64,000 bases of DNA from Isoetes taiwanensis. Its lineage: Eukaryota > Streptophyta > Lycopodiopsida > Isoetales > Isoetaceae. The stretch covers positions 496,001 through 560,000 of the forward strand of contig JAJEKV010000215.1 in the NCBI GenBank assembly GCA_021234155.1. The letters run 5' to 3'. The notes beneath the pieces were generated by a model. The model saw nothing but the letters and a program-made list of their open reading frames with translations. It had not been told where the DNA came from and did no database searches. Within the stretch, counting starts at the first letter, position 1, and the number at the start of each line of letters is the position of its first letter. The position numbers were made by a program, and so were the translations under genes. Positions 14,201 through 23,654 of this stretch are shown here, piece by piece.

Positions 14201-14865
14201 CCAGCCCAATAAGACCTAATCTTTTAAACCCAAATCCTGTAAGACGAATAAACGTAGATTGGCCTGTCTTGCCGGTAAAATCTTCCTCCTCTGCAACTTC
14301 TCGCAACAAGTCTAATAGAGATGGATCCAAAATTCCAAAAGGTCCATTTCCATCCTTGGAGATAGAACCTTCTAATATTCCAACAGCCAAAACATCCCCT
14401 TTCCACTCCAGGGGTCCAATCTCAACAGCATTAGAAGCACACTAATTTTAAAGAACCAACGTATTAGTATGTTGCATTCTCAAATCTTTGCAAAATATTA
14501 GTATGTTGCATTCTCAAATCTTTGCAAAATATTAGTATGTTGCATTCTCAAATCTTTGCAAGATAATCTCTTACCTCTGGAAGCTCACGCTCCACTGGTT
14601 GGGTAAGACCCAAAAGGGCAACCTTAGCTGCTTTTGTTGAAAATCCACTCTTGAGGCTGGAATCCAACTTGGGTTCGTTAGACATAGTCATGTTCCGAAT
14701 CCAAGAACGTCCAGAGCTGCAGGGCAAGGAATGGAAAGATGGCTCCGGTGACCTCCGAGCGCAAGGGCAATGCCAAGGTAAAAAAGAACCAAGAAAAAAG
14801 AATGGAGCTGCTCCCAAGGCTTGTTTCCTTCCTGGTACAAGGAGGTGAGAGCAAACTGTTGGCAT
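11218..14865 (-). CDS. LAP: leucyl aminopeptidase, M17 family, 10 exons
   Basis: Two-metal aminopeptidase that removes N-terminal residues from peptides; plant M17 enzymes form hexamers and often sit in plastids. Minus-strand exons, with GT..AG borders and consistent phase: 14865-14575, 14441-14036, 13956-13762, 13685-13463, 12881-12755, 12691-12596, 12501-12424, 11842-11782, 11621-11434, 11349-11218. Family landmarks appear in order: [12 protein letters not shown] (exon 2), [12 protein letters not shown] (exon 3), GKGLTFD joining SGGYN across exons 4-5 (active-site Lys region), MKFDMGG, the M17 signature [14 protein letters not shown] (exon 7, metal ligands), and [16 protein letters not shown] (exon 9). 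The ATG at 14865 gives 598 residues with a basic, Ser/Pro-rich, acid-poor leader that suits a plastid transit peptide. The ATG at 14691 would give 540 residues, closer to a cytosolic form. No stop or frameshift interrupts the model, so it is probably functional. Confidence 0.96.
14463..14564 (-). repeat. LAP: 34-bp tandem triplication in LAP intron 1
   Basis: Three head-to-tail copies of a 34-base unit (ATTAGTATGTTGCATTCTCA and on) fill most of the first intron of the aminopeptidase gene and run up to its 5' splice site. The copies are almost identical, so the expansion is recent. Confidence 0.9.
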
Positions 14866-15559
14866 CTCTAGGAACCCAATGGATCAGATAGAATCTTTTT
14901 CTAACTTTAGCCATGCCATATATGGTCATACACATAATTGCCTATGAACCTTGTCTTCCATTCATTTGTTTCCTAAGAATGGTTTCTTTATCTCCAGCAG
15001 TTTACAATGTGCAGAAAGTAATTCCATGTTGTAATTTTTATAGCCCTAGAAACATAGTATTGATTCGTACAAGTTCAACTTGAATAACTTGCAACCCGTA
15101 TGCTTCATCCCAAACCCCATTTGACATATTGATGGAATAGGATCTAAGTCCCATTGGGGAACATGGACTTTATAATTCAAAGTTAGATACAAAGTCATTT
15201 CTCTGAGAAATTGAGCCAACAATCTTCTTATTTGCAAAGGAGGAGTTTGTAGTGGCCTTTACAAAGAGTATGTTCTGTCAATGCAAAACATAACAATTCT
15301 TGATCTACACAATGCAAGACACACAAATCTACGCAGCATAGTCAGATCAGCATTCTCCCTTGATTCCAAGAATACAAGATTCTGTCCATCTTCTCTCTCT
15401 AAAGATTTTTCTATCTACCCTTTCCCTCTATAATATCTATGTGTATATATGTTTTCTTACATATTATTCTTTATATATCTAGTATATGATATGTATATAC
15501 AAGAAATTTAATGCGTCCTACGGTGCATGTCCGAGTTTTAGCATGTTCCTATGCTGCAA
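14866..15559. other. LAP: upstream region of the LAP gene, no gene seen
   Basis: This should hold the promoter and 5' UTR of the minus-strand aminopeptidase gene. I see no unambiguous TATA box at a usable distance and no coding sequence. Around 15420-15500 it is very AT-rich (TATATAT runs). Confidence 0.4.
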
Positions 15560-16275
15560 GTTCTTGTCGTGCCCTACATTCTAAAAGAATCTTTTAAGAA
15601 TACTCTAAATTCATAGATTCTCTAAGATTCTACCAAGGTTCTCTTGGAGGTTTCATGGAGATTCCTCTAAATTTTATAAGATTCCTCTAGATTCCATTAG
15701 ATTTCCGTAGATTCTATGAAGATCCCCTAGATCCCCTTAGATCCCTTTAGACTTTATGAGATTGCCCTAGGTTCCCTTACATTATATGAGATTCAAAGAG
15801 ATTCTATAAAGATTCCCCTAGATACTCTAAGATTTCATCAACATCTTTTTAGATTCCCTTAGATTTTATGAAGATTCCCTTAAATCCCCCAGATTTTAAG
15901 AGATTCTTTTAGGCTTGTAAATATTTTCCTAGATTCTCTTACATTTTATAAGATTTTCTTAGATTCTATTAGATTCTTCTGGATTCCTTTACATTCTAGA
16001 ACTTTTTAGAACATTCTAAGACTTTCTGGAACATTCTAAGACTTTCAATATATTCTAGAACTTTCTTGAAGTATTTCCCTAGATTTCCTTATATTCCCGT
16101 AGATTCCCCTATATTCTAGAACATTCTAAAACTTATTAGAACAATTTGGAACTTTCTGGAAGAATTTTCTTAGATCCCCCCAGATTCTCTTATGTTCTAG
16201 AACTTTCTAGAAGATTCTAGAACTTTCTAGAGCCTTCCAGAACATTCTAGAACTTTCTTGAACTAGCTAGAATGT
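15560..16275 (+). repeat. degenerate short-unit satellite (AGATTCC/TTCTAGAAC)
   Basis: About 700 bases made of loosely repeated words. The left part is dominated by variants of CTTAGATTCCCCTAGATTCTA. The right part changes into ACTTTCTAGAACATTCTAGA variants. There is no coding content. The right-hand end contains the strictly phased block at 16195-16264. Confidence 0.8.
16195..16264 (+). promoter_or_regulatory. 10-bp-phased TTCnnGAA array resembling heat shock elements
   Basis: Seven successive 10-base units each start TTC; six read TTCnnGAA exactly and one has GAG for GAA. Adjacent units therefore build an unbroken nTTCnnGAAn series, the known binding pattern of heat shock factor trimers. 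It lies at the end of a satellite, so it may be an accident of repeat sequence. No gene lies immediately next to it; the LAP start is about 1.3 kb away. Confidence 0.45.
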
Positions 16276-16344
16276 TATAGTCTATCTTATCTTAATGGGA
16301 ACATTACCCTTAAGTATATTTGAAACATAAATTGTTCATAGAAT

Positions 16345-16420
16345 TAATGCTTAGTCTAGTGGTTAGAATGGGGGGCTGGGGGGTTGGGGGGTTAATGGCC
16401 AGGGTTCGAATCCCCCACAC
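16345..16420 (+). repeat. tRNA-like SINE head with pol III A and B boxes
   Basis: TAGTCTAGTGG at 16352 fits the A-box consensus TRGYNNARNGG exactly. GGTTCGAATCC at 16403 fits the B-box consensus exactly, about 50 bases later. The flanking 7-base acceptor arms do not pair, so it is not a tRNA gene. The part where an anticodon arm should be is replaced by G-tracts (three runs of six G between 16370 and 16391). A tRNA-derived SINE or pol III-transcribed repeat is the best reading. No clear tail or target duplication was found. Confidence 0.55.
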
Positions 16421-16479
16421 AACATAAAAGCTTTAAAAGCCTTTTCCTAAGGAATGAGCATTCAACTTGGGCCATAGGA

Positions 16480-16900
16480 TCTTGGACCCGATCAAGGGTC
16501 AAGATCTCACCACGTGACAATAATTAAAGCAACATGAGCTATATAGGATCTATTACATATAATTCCCAAAGTCATGTGCACCGTAAGATATGTGCCAAGC
16601 CACGTGAGCCGTAAGATCTCGGATCGACGATCAGGATCGGATCAACCTAGACCGTAGGATCGATTACACATAATTCCCAAAGCCATCTGCACCGTAGGAT
16701 GTGTCCCAAAGCAACGTGAGCCGTAGGATCTCGGACCGACGATCAGGATGAGATCAACCTGGACCATAGGATCGCTTACATATAATCGGACACAAACTCC
16801 CAAGCCATCTGGGCCGTAGGATACGTCCCAAAGCCCTCTGGGCCGTAGGATACGTCCCAACGTCCCAAGCCATCTGGGCCGTAGGATACGTCCCAACGTC
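16480..16900 (+). repeat. tandem repeat: two 110-bp units then three short units
   Basis: Two diverged 110-base units begin at 16563 and 16673 (TTCCCAAAG...), each holding several CCGTAGGAT words and GACGATCAGGAT. From about 16800 the array collapses to three shorter units of GCCATCTGGGCCGTAGGATA type. A minus-strand ORF across it is only a by-product of the repeats. Confidence 0.8.
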
Positions 16901-16901
16901 C

Positions 16902-17201
16902 CTATGCAACCTCTGCCTCAGGTATTGGGCATGGTGATGATGCTGCCCTTGTGGTGGTACTTGTCTGTTTCGTATTCATGCGGAGATCATACATCTCCCG
17001 CTGGAACTCGGCCATCCTCTTCTCAAGGGCCGAAAGCCTGGGCGGTGCCTCGTGACTTTCCGGCTGTCTCTTTTCTAGGGTGTCCAACCTCTGCACCACG
17101 TCCTCTGACATTTGCCGTTGGAGCTGATCTAGACGTCGGGTTTGTGACGGGCCTGGCCAGTTATCCCCATGATAACTGGATATCCCATCATACTTGACCA
17201 T
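16902..17201 (-). CDS. small coiled-coil ORF, possibly a gag N-terminus
   Basis: Uninterrupted 99-codon ORF from an ATG at 17201. It is rich in Gln, Glu and Arg with heptad-like Leu spacing (RRLDQLQRQMSEDVVQRLDT, then LSALEKRMAEFQREM), predicting a coiled coil. No catalytic or zinc motif is present. Its style resembles the start of some plant retrotransposon gag proteins and the ORF at 22376-22729, but I cannot assign a family. It abuts a tandem repeat on its 3' side. Confidence 0.3.
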   Translation of the reverse strand: MVKYDGISSYHGDNWPGPSQTRRLDQLQRQMSEDVVQRLDTLEKRQPESHEAPPRLSALEKRMAEFQREMYDLRMNTKQTSTTTRAASSPCPIPEAEVA

Positions 17202-19451
17202 TGGTATTCATAACATAATTTTTAATGCATGCTTTGTTGGTCCATAATTGACAATGCAGTCAAGCCCAAAAATATGGTAAAGAATTTAATCTTTATCTTT
17301 TAAAAGGGAAAATAGAAATTTATCATAGGCCCAAAGGCTACACTCGAGTAACATGTACAACATAGGTATATAATATCCAAATCCAAATATATGTATTATC
17401 CATGAAGTCTCAGACTAGGAAATTCTAGATATCAGCATGACTCTATTAATCCCGTCGCTCAACTGCTCGGCTACACTCAGGTTGCTCCCTCAACTCTGCT
17501 TACACCATGAAATAAAAGGGGGTTAGCCACAAGGACTAAGTGGGGGTCGAGGCGCTAGTAATTCTAGGTACCTAGACATACAACATGCAATCTACAGTCC
17601 AAAATATTATTTAATCAAGGCTTACCATCATGCGCCTATCCCTGTAATCACACTTGTTAACACATGTCTACAAATATATTATCATGGCACCTAATCTTCA
17701 AGATATCATGCACATCACCATGTTAAAAATAAGACAAGTAACTAGGACAATCATAAGGTGCAACCAATATTCCTCTGGGTACTGAGGTGGCCAACTCGGC
17801 TGATCAGGCCAGTGGCATAGGGGCGGGGTAAGCCTCGTGTGTACACGCCCTTCCACACTGCGTCCAGCATTGGAGGACCACTTAACCATGAGCTTGACGT
17901 TGCACCCACGTTGGGTATCAACGCCCCATGTTTCATTAATATATGCTAACAACGGTGGCGATAATATTAATAAGCTGTGTATCGGCCGTGAGACTTAGAC
18001 CATGGCATCTAGTCTTCGGCCCCCAGAGGACTATATCAAAGAAGAGCATATTACATGGAATACGAATTCAATCCAAAGAATTTTCATGGCAATGCAAGCA
18101 CATTAGACATCAACAACTTGGCAAATACATATCAAGAAAGCGAAGAATCAACTTAATAATCCTAGTGCAATACAACAATTTAGCAAGGGAAAATAACACG
18201 TAACTAACAAGAGAAACAACACCATTAATATCCTATCTTCAAGAACAAAAGAAGTTACGGGACAAAGTAAGCTTATTCGGGTTTGAACCCCAAACCTGAA
18301 ATAGCACCAGAAGTCTTAACAAATTCCCTTAACAATCTACAATAGAGTTTATGATAATAAAAATGCTGAAACGTTTTATTTAAACGCGAAAATAACCTTT
18401 TATGTTTTATTTTATTTTTAGGGCATAATGCATTGACGCCTGTGGCTTTTCGGCTACTCTCCGGAAGAGAAGTGGCAGCCCACCTGATCCAATCAGAGCC
18501 CATCCCAGCAGGTAAGAACTAAGAAGTGGAGGTATACACAGTCATTGGTTGTAGAAAATAAGAGAAATATGGAGACAAAGACATCCTGGCAAACCTCTAG
18601 ACTGAAAGCCCATGCATGCCAGAGCAGGTCAGATCAAACAAAAATCTATTTTTTTGGGCTGGGAACTCTTCTGGATAGCAGAGACTCATTGTTGGAGCCC
18701 ATGCATAGAAGCAGACGGATCCGGATTGTGACCCACTGAATTCACAGAGCAGGCTTTCTAGTTTTCTAATACTACTTTACTCTTCTTCCTAACAAATCCA
18801 GCTCACAATAAAAGCTGCCATGAATTCGATAATCAGCCAGATCAATTTAAATGTTAGAATGCTGCATTCCAATGAAAACTAGCAATCAATCCAATTCCTT
18901 TCTATGTTTTAAGGAAAAATCACATGAATGCAAGAACCAGCATCCCCTGGTGTAAGGCAAAACCACCCACCTGATTATAAGTTTCCCTTCTTTCTGCCTT
19001 CCGATCTTATGCCTTCTCTGTTTTCTTTGATTTCCCTTCTCTGATTTCCCTTCTCTGATTTCTCCTTCTCCTAAAAATCAGCCAACGAATTGGCCTTCTC
19101 TGTTTTTATGCTAAGCTAGGCCCTATGCCTATGTGACAACATAATAATGGATTCTTGCATGACGTGGCGAACGAGACATATGTATTCGTTTTTTCCATGT
19201 ATTATAGCGTTTGGTTGAACTTTCATTGCAAGCCATCGATGTGGGGAATATTCCTGGCATTGTGCCAGATCCATGACCCACATCATTTACAATTAAAGCG
19301 ACACAAACTTTTCCAATGGTGCACCTTGACCTCAATGGTCTAAAACCACAATATCATTAAAAGAGAGAATTTACATAAGCCTTGGTAGGCGAAACGCATG
19401 CATAACAAGTGAACCACACAAGTGTATGTACAAACAGCCATGGGGAATCTA
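17202..19451. other. no supported gene
   Basis: Mixed AT-rich sequence. From 17460 to 18030 it is more GC-rich and looks like non-coding transposon sequence. Near 18970-19080 there is a pyrimidine-rich stretch with TTCCCTTCTCTGATTTC repeated. No ORF here has a recognisable domain. The 3' flank of the Replitron-like element should lie in the right-hand part, but I could not see its boundary. Confidence 0.4.
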
Positions 19452-19826
19452 CTATCGATCAGCTGCCCTCCTCTTGCTAGGCCCAGCATCCTCGGTGTCA
19501 TGACGGCGCCTTATCACTTCCACCTCACGTAACTCCCTTATGAGCAAGCCCCTAGTGAGGTTCAAATGTGATCGCAGCATCTTCCTCTCAAAACTAGCAT
19601 CGTCTACAGGGCAGCGCTCAACCAACTCAACGGCACTCTCAATCTGCTCGAGTGTGGCCGTGAGCGCCATACGAAGATTCCCCACTGCTGCACAGACACC
19701 CCTAACAGCTTCCTCCGCATCTCTCAACTCCTGTACAAAATCACACACCTCCTCCTTAACACCCAACTCCACAACCGATTGATCGATGGATTCAGCCTCC
19801 TCTGAGCTGTCAGTGATGACAATCAC
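19452..19826 (-). CDS. acidic helical ORF downstream of the Replitron transposase
   Basis: About 124 codons, open from a GTG at 19826 with no ATG start. It starts with an acidic segment (ITDSSEEAESIDQSVVELG), continues as predicted helix with regular Leu/Val, and ends basic (GPSKRRAADR). It lies 111 bases beyond the stop of the HUH ORF on the same strand. The gap holds a good 3' splice site (TTGTTGTTGCAG), so this may be a last exon of the transposase. However, every donor I tried gives an early stop in this copy, so either the join uses sites I missed or the copy is damaged. No known domain. Confidence 0.45.
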   Translation of the reverse strand: MIVITDSSEEAESIDQSVVELGVKEEVCDFVQELRDAEEAVRGVCAAVGNLRMALTATLEQIESAVELVERCPVDDASFERKMLRSHLNLTRGLLIRELREVEVIRRRHDTEDAGPSKRRAADR

Positions 19827-19937
19827 CTCGTGCTCGTGACGAGGCCGCGTCCCATACCATTGTCACCTGCAACAACAAAGACATTAGATAATCAAGCATA
19901 ATAAAATGAAAACAAAGCGTAAAGGCGAGTTGCTACA

Positions 19938-21581
19938 TCAAACAACATCAAACTCATCGTCCCCAATGTCAAGCGGGATGAAATCAGCATAGGGATCAGC
20001 AGGCTCCTGACACGGGGGCTGCACTCCACTGTTAGCGTAGACAAAGTCATCACTACTGCTTCCCCCTCCAGATTTTTCCTCCCCATCCTCGAACACGCCT
20101 GCAGCATCCCAAAAGCGTTTCCTTCTCCTTCCAACACGCTCTATTGGGACCACTCCTGGTTGGCTCCCAAATAATGCCATGCGCACATCCTTATAGCTGC
20201 ATTGCTGCGGTGCCAGCATAATCCGCCAGGCTGCTTGCACTCGTTCCAACGAGGCATATGCAGAGTTATTGGGCAATACCCAAGAACTTGCCAGCCTGAA
20301 CTTGCCAGTCTGCAGCATGCATTTGATGGTGTGAAGAAGGGACGCGGTCCTAAACCTGCCAGCATGATATGAAACATAGTGGAAAGCTTTAGCCATGAGG
20401 TTAAGATTGTCAAGCACTATCAAGTGCTTGACCTCCCCAGCCCCATATAATGCATAAAGCTCCTTCCCATCGTGCATTTGCTCCGCAGATACATTGTGCA
20501 TGTGAGCTTTAAAGTGTAACTTCCCAATATCTTTCAAACAATAGCCCACGAGGCCTTCGAAGCAATGCAATTTGCTTCCCCTCAAGGCTTTGCAGAGGAT
20601 CATAGCTCCTACGGGTTTACAAGTGTTCCATCCTAGGAAATTCTTGATTCTTACATTCAAGCTAGACGGGGTCTTCGCATCAGATCGCATCACAGCTTGG
20701 ATGTGCAAATGGTCAAGGTCTGACCCTCTTTCCAATGCAACCACTCCTGCTTTGCATTTCTCCTTCAGGAATACAATCATCCGATCGTATAATGCTTGCG
20801 AGACATCACATCCCCCAAACACAATGGTGACGGATGCATCTAGCACCCCGGGCAAATCCACGGCTTCTTCTCCAGGCCCCCCACCAATGTCAATCCCGAC
20901 ATGTTCCTCTATAAAGCTCGGAATCCTCCGGCCTCTCCCACGTCCCCGCTTCCTAGCCCCACCCCTGGCAGTCTTAACATTCACACGGGGCTCTGCCTCT
21001 TCTACAGACTCATCCCACATAGGTTCAGCACCGGATTGTGTGACTGAAGGCGCGCATCTCACTTGCCTTCCACCTGGGCGCCCACCACTACCTCGTCTGC
21101 CTCCACCTCTACCACCCCTTCCCCTCCTTGCTCCATCCCTCCTACACAAATCGGGTGCCAATGCGCCTATCCGGTCCTCAAAGACAGCAGGTATTCCTGC
21201 ATCAGCCCGCACTGCACCACCACTTCTCTCACTTCCACATTTCTGCACTGAACTCTCCATCCCCAGGCTCAATTGCTTGATCTTTCCATCCAGGCCTCCG
21301 TCCCCCTCAACCACAACATCCCGAAGGGGTGGCTCCGGCCTGGCAAACGTAATTGGCGCAGGCCTTCTGCTCCAGCTTCCCTTCCTCAGTTCACCCGCCC
21401 TACTGCACTCAGGTGGACACCCAACAACATCAAGGGAATGGAATATAGCCCCGCCACCTCCGTCTCTGCAACACCTGCAGGGACAGTTATCCAGCAAGAG
21501 CCTCTGCTCCACCATCCTGTACACCTTCACTTTCAAGCGTGCATCTCTTCTCATCTGCATCCTCCAGCCTTCTGGCCTCAC
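19938..21581 (-). CDS. Replitron-like HUH (Rep) transposase
   Basis: 547 codons. Rep-class HUH nucleases nick single-stranded DNA with a metal held by two His and one catalytic Tyr. Residues 291-293 are His-Leu-His in LDHLHIQAVM (HUH motif), and residues 347-350 are Tyr-Cys-Leu-Lys in GYCLKD (YxxK motif, a single-Tyr Rep). A hydrophobic strand VTIVFGG at 251-257 sits where motif I belongs. No Walker A follows, so there is no Rep helicase. Residues 380-490 form a second, mostly helical domain and the C-terminus is acidic. The first 220 residues are low-complexity and Arg/Gly-rich. Met108 at 21260 is an alternative start, since the part before it looks poorly conserved. One Tyr, a second domain and no helicase fit Replitrons, unlike two-Tyr Helitrons. 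CRESS-virus-derived Rep is the main alternative. The ORF is GC-rich compared with its surroundings. Confidence 0.8.
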   Translation of the reverse strand: MRPEGWRMQMRRDARLKVKVYRMVEQRLLLDNCPCRCCRDGGGGAIFHSLDVVGCPPECSRAGELRKGSWSRRPAPITFARPEPPLRDVVVEGDGGLDGKIKQLSLGMESSVQKCGSERSGGAVRADAGIPAVFEDRIGALAPDLCRRDGARRGRGGRGGGRRGSGGRPGGRQVRCAPSVTQSGAEPMWDESVEEAEPRVNVKTARGGARKRGRGRGRRIPSFIEEHVGIDIGGGPGEEAVDLPGVLDASVTIVFGGCDVSQALYDRMIVFLKEKCKAGVVALERGSDLDHLHIQAVMRSDAKTPSSLNVRIKNFLGWNTCKPVGAMILCKALRGSKLHCFEGLVGYCLKDIGKLHFKAHMHNVSAEQMHDGKELYALYGAGEVKHLIVLDNLNLMAKAFHYVSYHAGRFRTASLLHTIKCMLQTGKFRLASSWVLPNNSAYASLERVQAAWRIMLAPQQCSYKDVRMALFGSQPGVVPIERVGRRRKRFWDAAGVFEDGEEKSGGGSSSDDFVYANSGVQPPCQEPADPYADFIPLDIGDDEFDVV

Positions 21582-22375
21582 CTACGCCCCCTGGCCCAAC
21601 CTCCACACACACACAGGAATTCAAATCTCCTGCAGCCTTCTCGCCCACCCCTGTCTGGAAGCAATTGTCGCCTACGGCCTCTGACTGAACCTGCACAGAC
21701 ACACACAAGAATTCTGAGAAAGTCAACCACGCTCACCAACAGCCTCCATCGCCCTCCAAGCTCCTGCAATCGACCCAACCAGCCGGAATCCTTCAGCGCT
21801 GCTAACAGGGAAGAAATCATACTGGTTCGTCTCCAACATACCGATGCGTTGGCCTGCCTCTCCCACACGCCGCCCTCTGTACACACACCACAGGGCAGCA
21901 AAGCGAATGGCTCGTGCCTTCCAAATTCGGCTTTCTGGAATTCAGCCTTTGCAAAAGAGATCCATGCAAAAAGGCAGTTCCAAACCACCCAAAATAGCAT
22001 GAAATACTCAAGCTGCTCCCACATGGCAAATTATACCATTTTTTATACAATACTATACAGAAATCATAGTCCAAACCACTGCGTGAAACCCCTCCCCAAA
22101 CCCAAAACGAAAATAGCACACTATATGAGATACTTATCCATTTCATATTTAAATGCTGCCTTGATTATAAATTATTTAGTCTTTCTTTATGATGCAAACC
22201 AACGTATGGCAGCAGCATTTATGCACCTTGCTATTATTCAGCTTAGTATTTTCATCTAACCCTTGCATGCACCCATGTATACGTAAGGTTTGTATTTAAC
22301 TAGCTTTTTGACATATGTGATAATACTAAAAAAAATAACTTCAATGCTTAAAAAAAATATGAAAGGTTAGGCTCG
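21582..22375 (-). other. upstream region of the Replitron-like gene
   Basis: GC-rich close to the ORF, then AT-rich beyond 22000. Donor-like (GTATGTTGG, GTGAGC) and acceptor-like (TCTGTGCAG) sites suggest 5' UTR introns on the minus strand. ORFs on both strands here are compositional shadows. I could not identify the terminal short direct repeats expected of the element. Confidence 0.35.
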
Positions 22376-22840
22376 TTACAGGGTTGCATCGCTCAGGGTG
22401 CGGGACATCGCTATCAATTCACTTCTTAGCTGGGTAACAGTATCACGTGCTTGTCTGCGCTCAAAGTCAGCCAGCCCAAAGCGGTCATCCAGTGGCCTAA
22501 TGCGTTCTTCCAGCGTCGAAATACATTCCTTTTCCTTCGCCAACTGTTTCTTGAGAATAATTGCCGGTTGGGTGTCCCTTTGCATCTCCACACCTGTCAG
22601 CTTGTCCTGTATGGCATTCACCTTTCCCTCCAGGGCATGTATTGCCTCCATCTGTGTGATGTACTCCGAGGGGGAGGAGCCCTCGCCATTATGTGCCCAC
22701 TTCTTTAGCGAATGCAGATTCCCCTCCATCGTTTGTGAGGCCTACAACTTTTTACGGCTTGCCCCCCTTACTTCTTCTCCTGAGGTACGTTCCGCAAGGA
22801 GTTTGACCCAGAATGCGTGACAGACATCATGAGGGCGCAT
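22376..22840 (-). pseudogene. coiled-coil ORF broken by one stop
   Basis: From an ATG at 22840 a 32-codon stretch reads to a TAG at 22742-22744. The same frame then continues from an ATG at 22729 for 117 codons. The long part has heptad-type spacing (IHALEGKVNAIQDKLTGVE, later STLEERIRPLDDR) and predicts a long coiled coil. No catalytic motif is seen. A retrotransposon gag-like or other structural protein remnant is possible. The tRNA fragment at 22868-22921 sits just upstream in the same orientation. Confidence 0.35.
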
Positions 22841-22867
22841 GGTTATCGGTACATCGCCGCCCCCCAC

Positions 22868-22921
22868 TGAAACTATACCGGTTTTCAAGACCGGAGCCAT
22901 AAACCACTCGGCCATCTCTCC
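22868..22921 (-). pseudogene. trnS-UGA: 5' half of a plastid-type trnS-UGA
   Basis: The minus strand reads GGAGAGATGGCCGAGTGG at the 5' end, then the anticodon arm CCGGTCTTGAAAACCGG with anticodon TGA, then TATAGTTTC. This is the acceptor strand, D arm and anticodon arm of plastid tRNA-Ser(UGA). The variable arm breaks off, and the T arm and 3' acceptor strand are absent, so it cannot be a working tRNA. It is best read as nuclear-integrated plastid DNA or a captured tRNA fragment. Confidence 0.8.
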
Positions 22922-23084
22922 TAAAATCCATTCTATGTAACTTCTTTCGGTAGCATCTATAATATCGGTACCATAATTATTAGTAAATATTTATATTGTG
23001 TGAATAATATATAATATCTCTCTTTTGAAAGAGATGCAAAAAAGCATCATCTGGAGATGCGTAAGGGAACTAATGTGACTCTCA

Positions 23085-23641
23085 AAGCAATTTATGTTCA
23101 GATAATGGCTTCTCAGAAAGTGCTTTTGTAAACATATCAGCACGCATTAAATATGAAGGACAATATTCAATCTTAACAGTGCCCTTTTTAACTTATGTAT
23201 AAACAAAATGATTATGTATCTCAATATGCTTAGATTCAACACGATCTTTCGCAAGCGCAAAAATTGCTCTTTGAGATGATGGAAATCCAAAATCTGTAAG
23301 AAGCCATCGCAACCAAACTAACTCCCGACAAGCAAAGGAAGCAGCCACATATTCAGCTTCTATGGTGGAAGTTGCAATACAATTTTGTTTCTTACATGCC
23401 CATGATACTAAAGATGATCCAATGGTAAAACAATTCCCACTTTTAGATCGCATTAGATGATCAAAACTTGCCCAATCTGCATCTATATAACCTGTTAAGG
23501 ACATAATTCCTTGTTCACCATCTTGCTTATAGTATAGAAGTCCATAGTTGGCTGTGCCTTTCAAACATCTCAAAACACGTTTCGCATCAATCCAATGTTC
23601 TTTACCAGGAGAAGACACAAATTGACCCAAAAGGTTAGCTG
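23085..23641 (-). pseudogene. copia RNase H, 3' end of pol
   Basis: Begins with LLGQFVSSPGKEHWIDAKRV, then LTGYIDADWASFDHLMRS (first Asp of RNase H), CIATSTIEAEYVAAS (Glu) and SKHIEIHNHFVYT. A stop follows VYT at 23193, but the frame goes on with the usual tail (IEYCPSYLMRADMFTKAL). It joins the RT part exactly when the insertion at 23655-24903 is ignored. Confidence 0.9.
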
Positions 23642-23654
23642 CAAATGAAATATC

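Noticed and set aside
16642-16896. Minus-strand ORF with repeated GRILRPR-like words
   Set aside because: It follows the DNA tandem repeat exactly, and the unit is not conserved as protein.
20572-22259. Long plus-strand ORFs (370 and 328 codons) opposite the HUH transposase
   Set aside because: They are Pro/Ser/Thr-rich shadows of a GC-rich Arg/Gly-rich minus-strand gene and carry no domain. The minus strand holds the HUH and YxxK motifs.
22868-22921. A working tRNA-Ser gene
   Set aside because: Only the 5' half is present; the T arm and 3' acceptor strand are missing.
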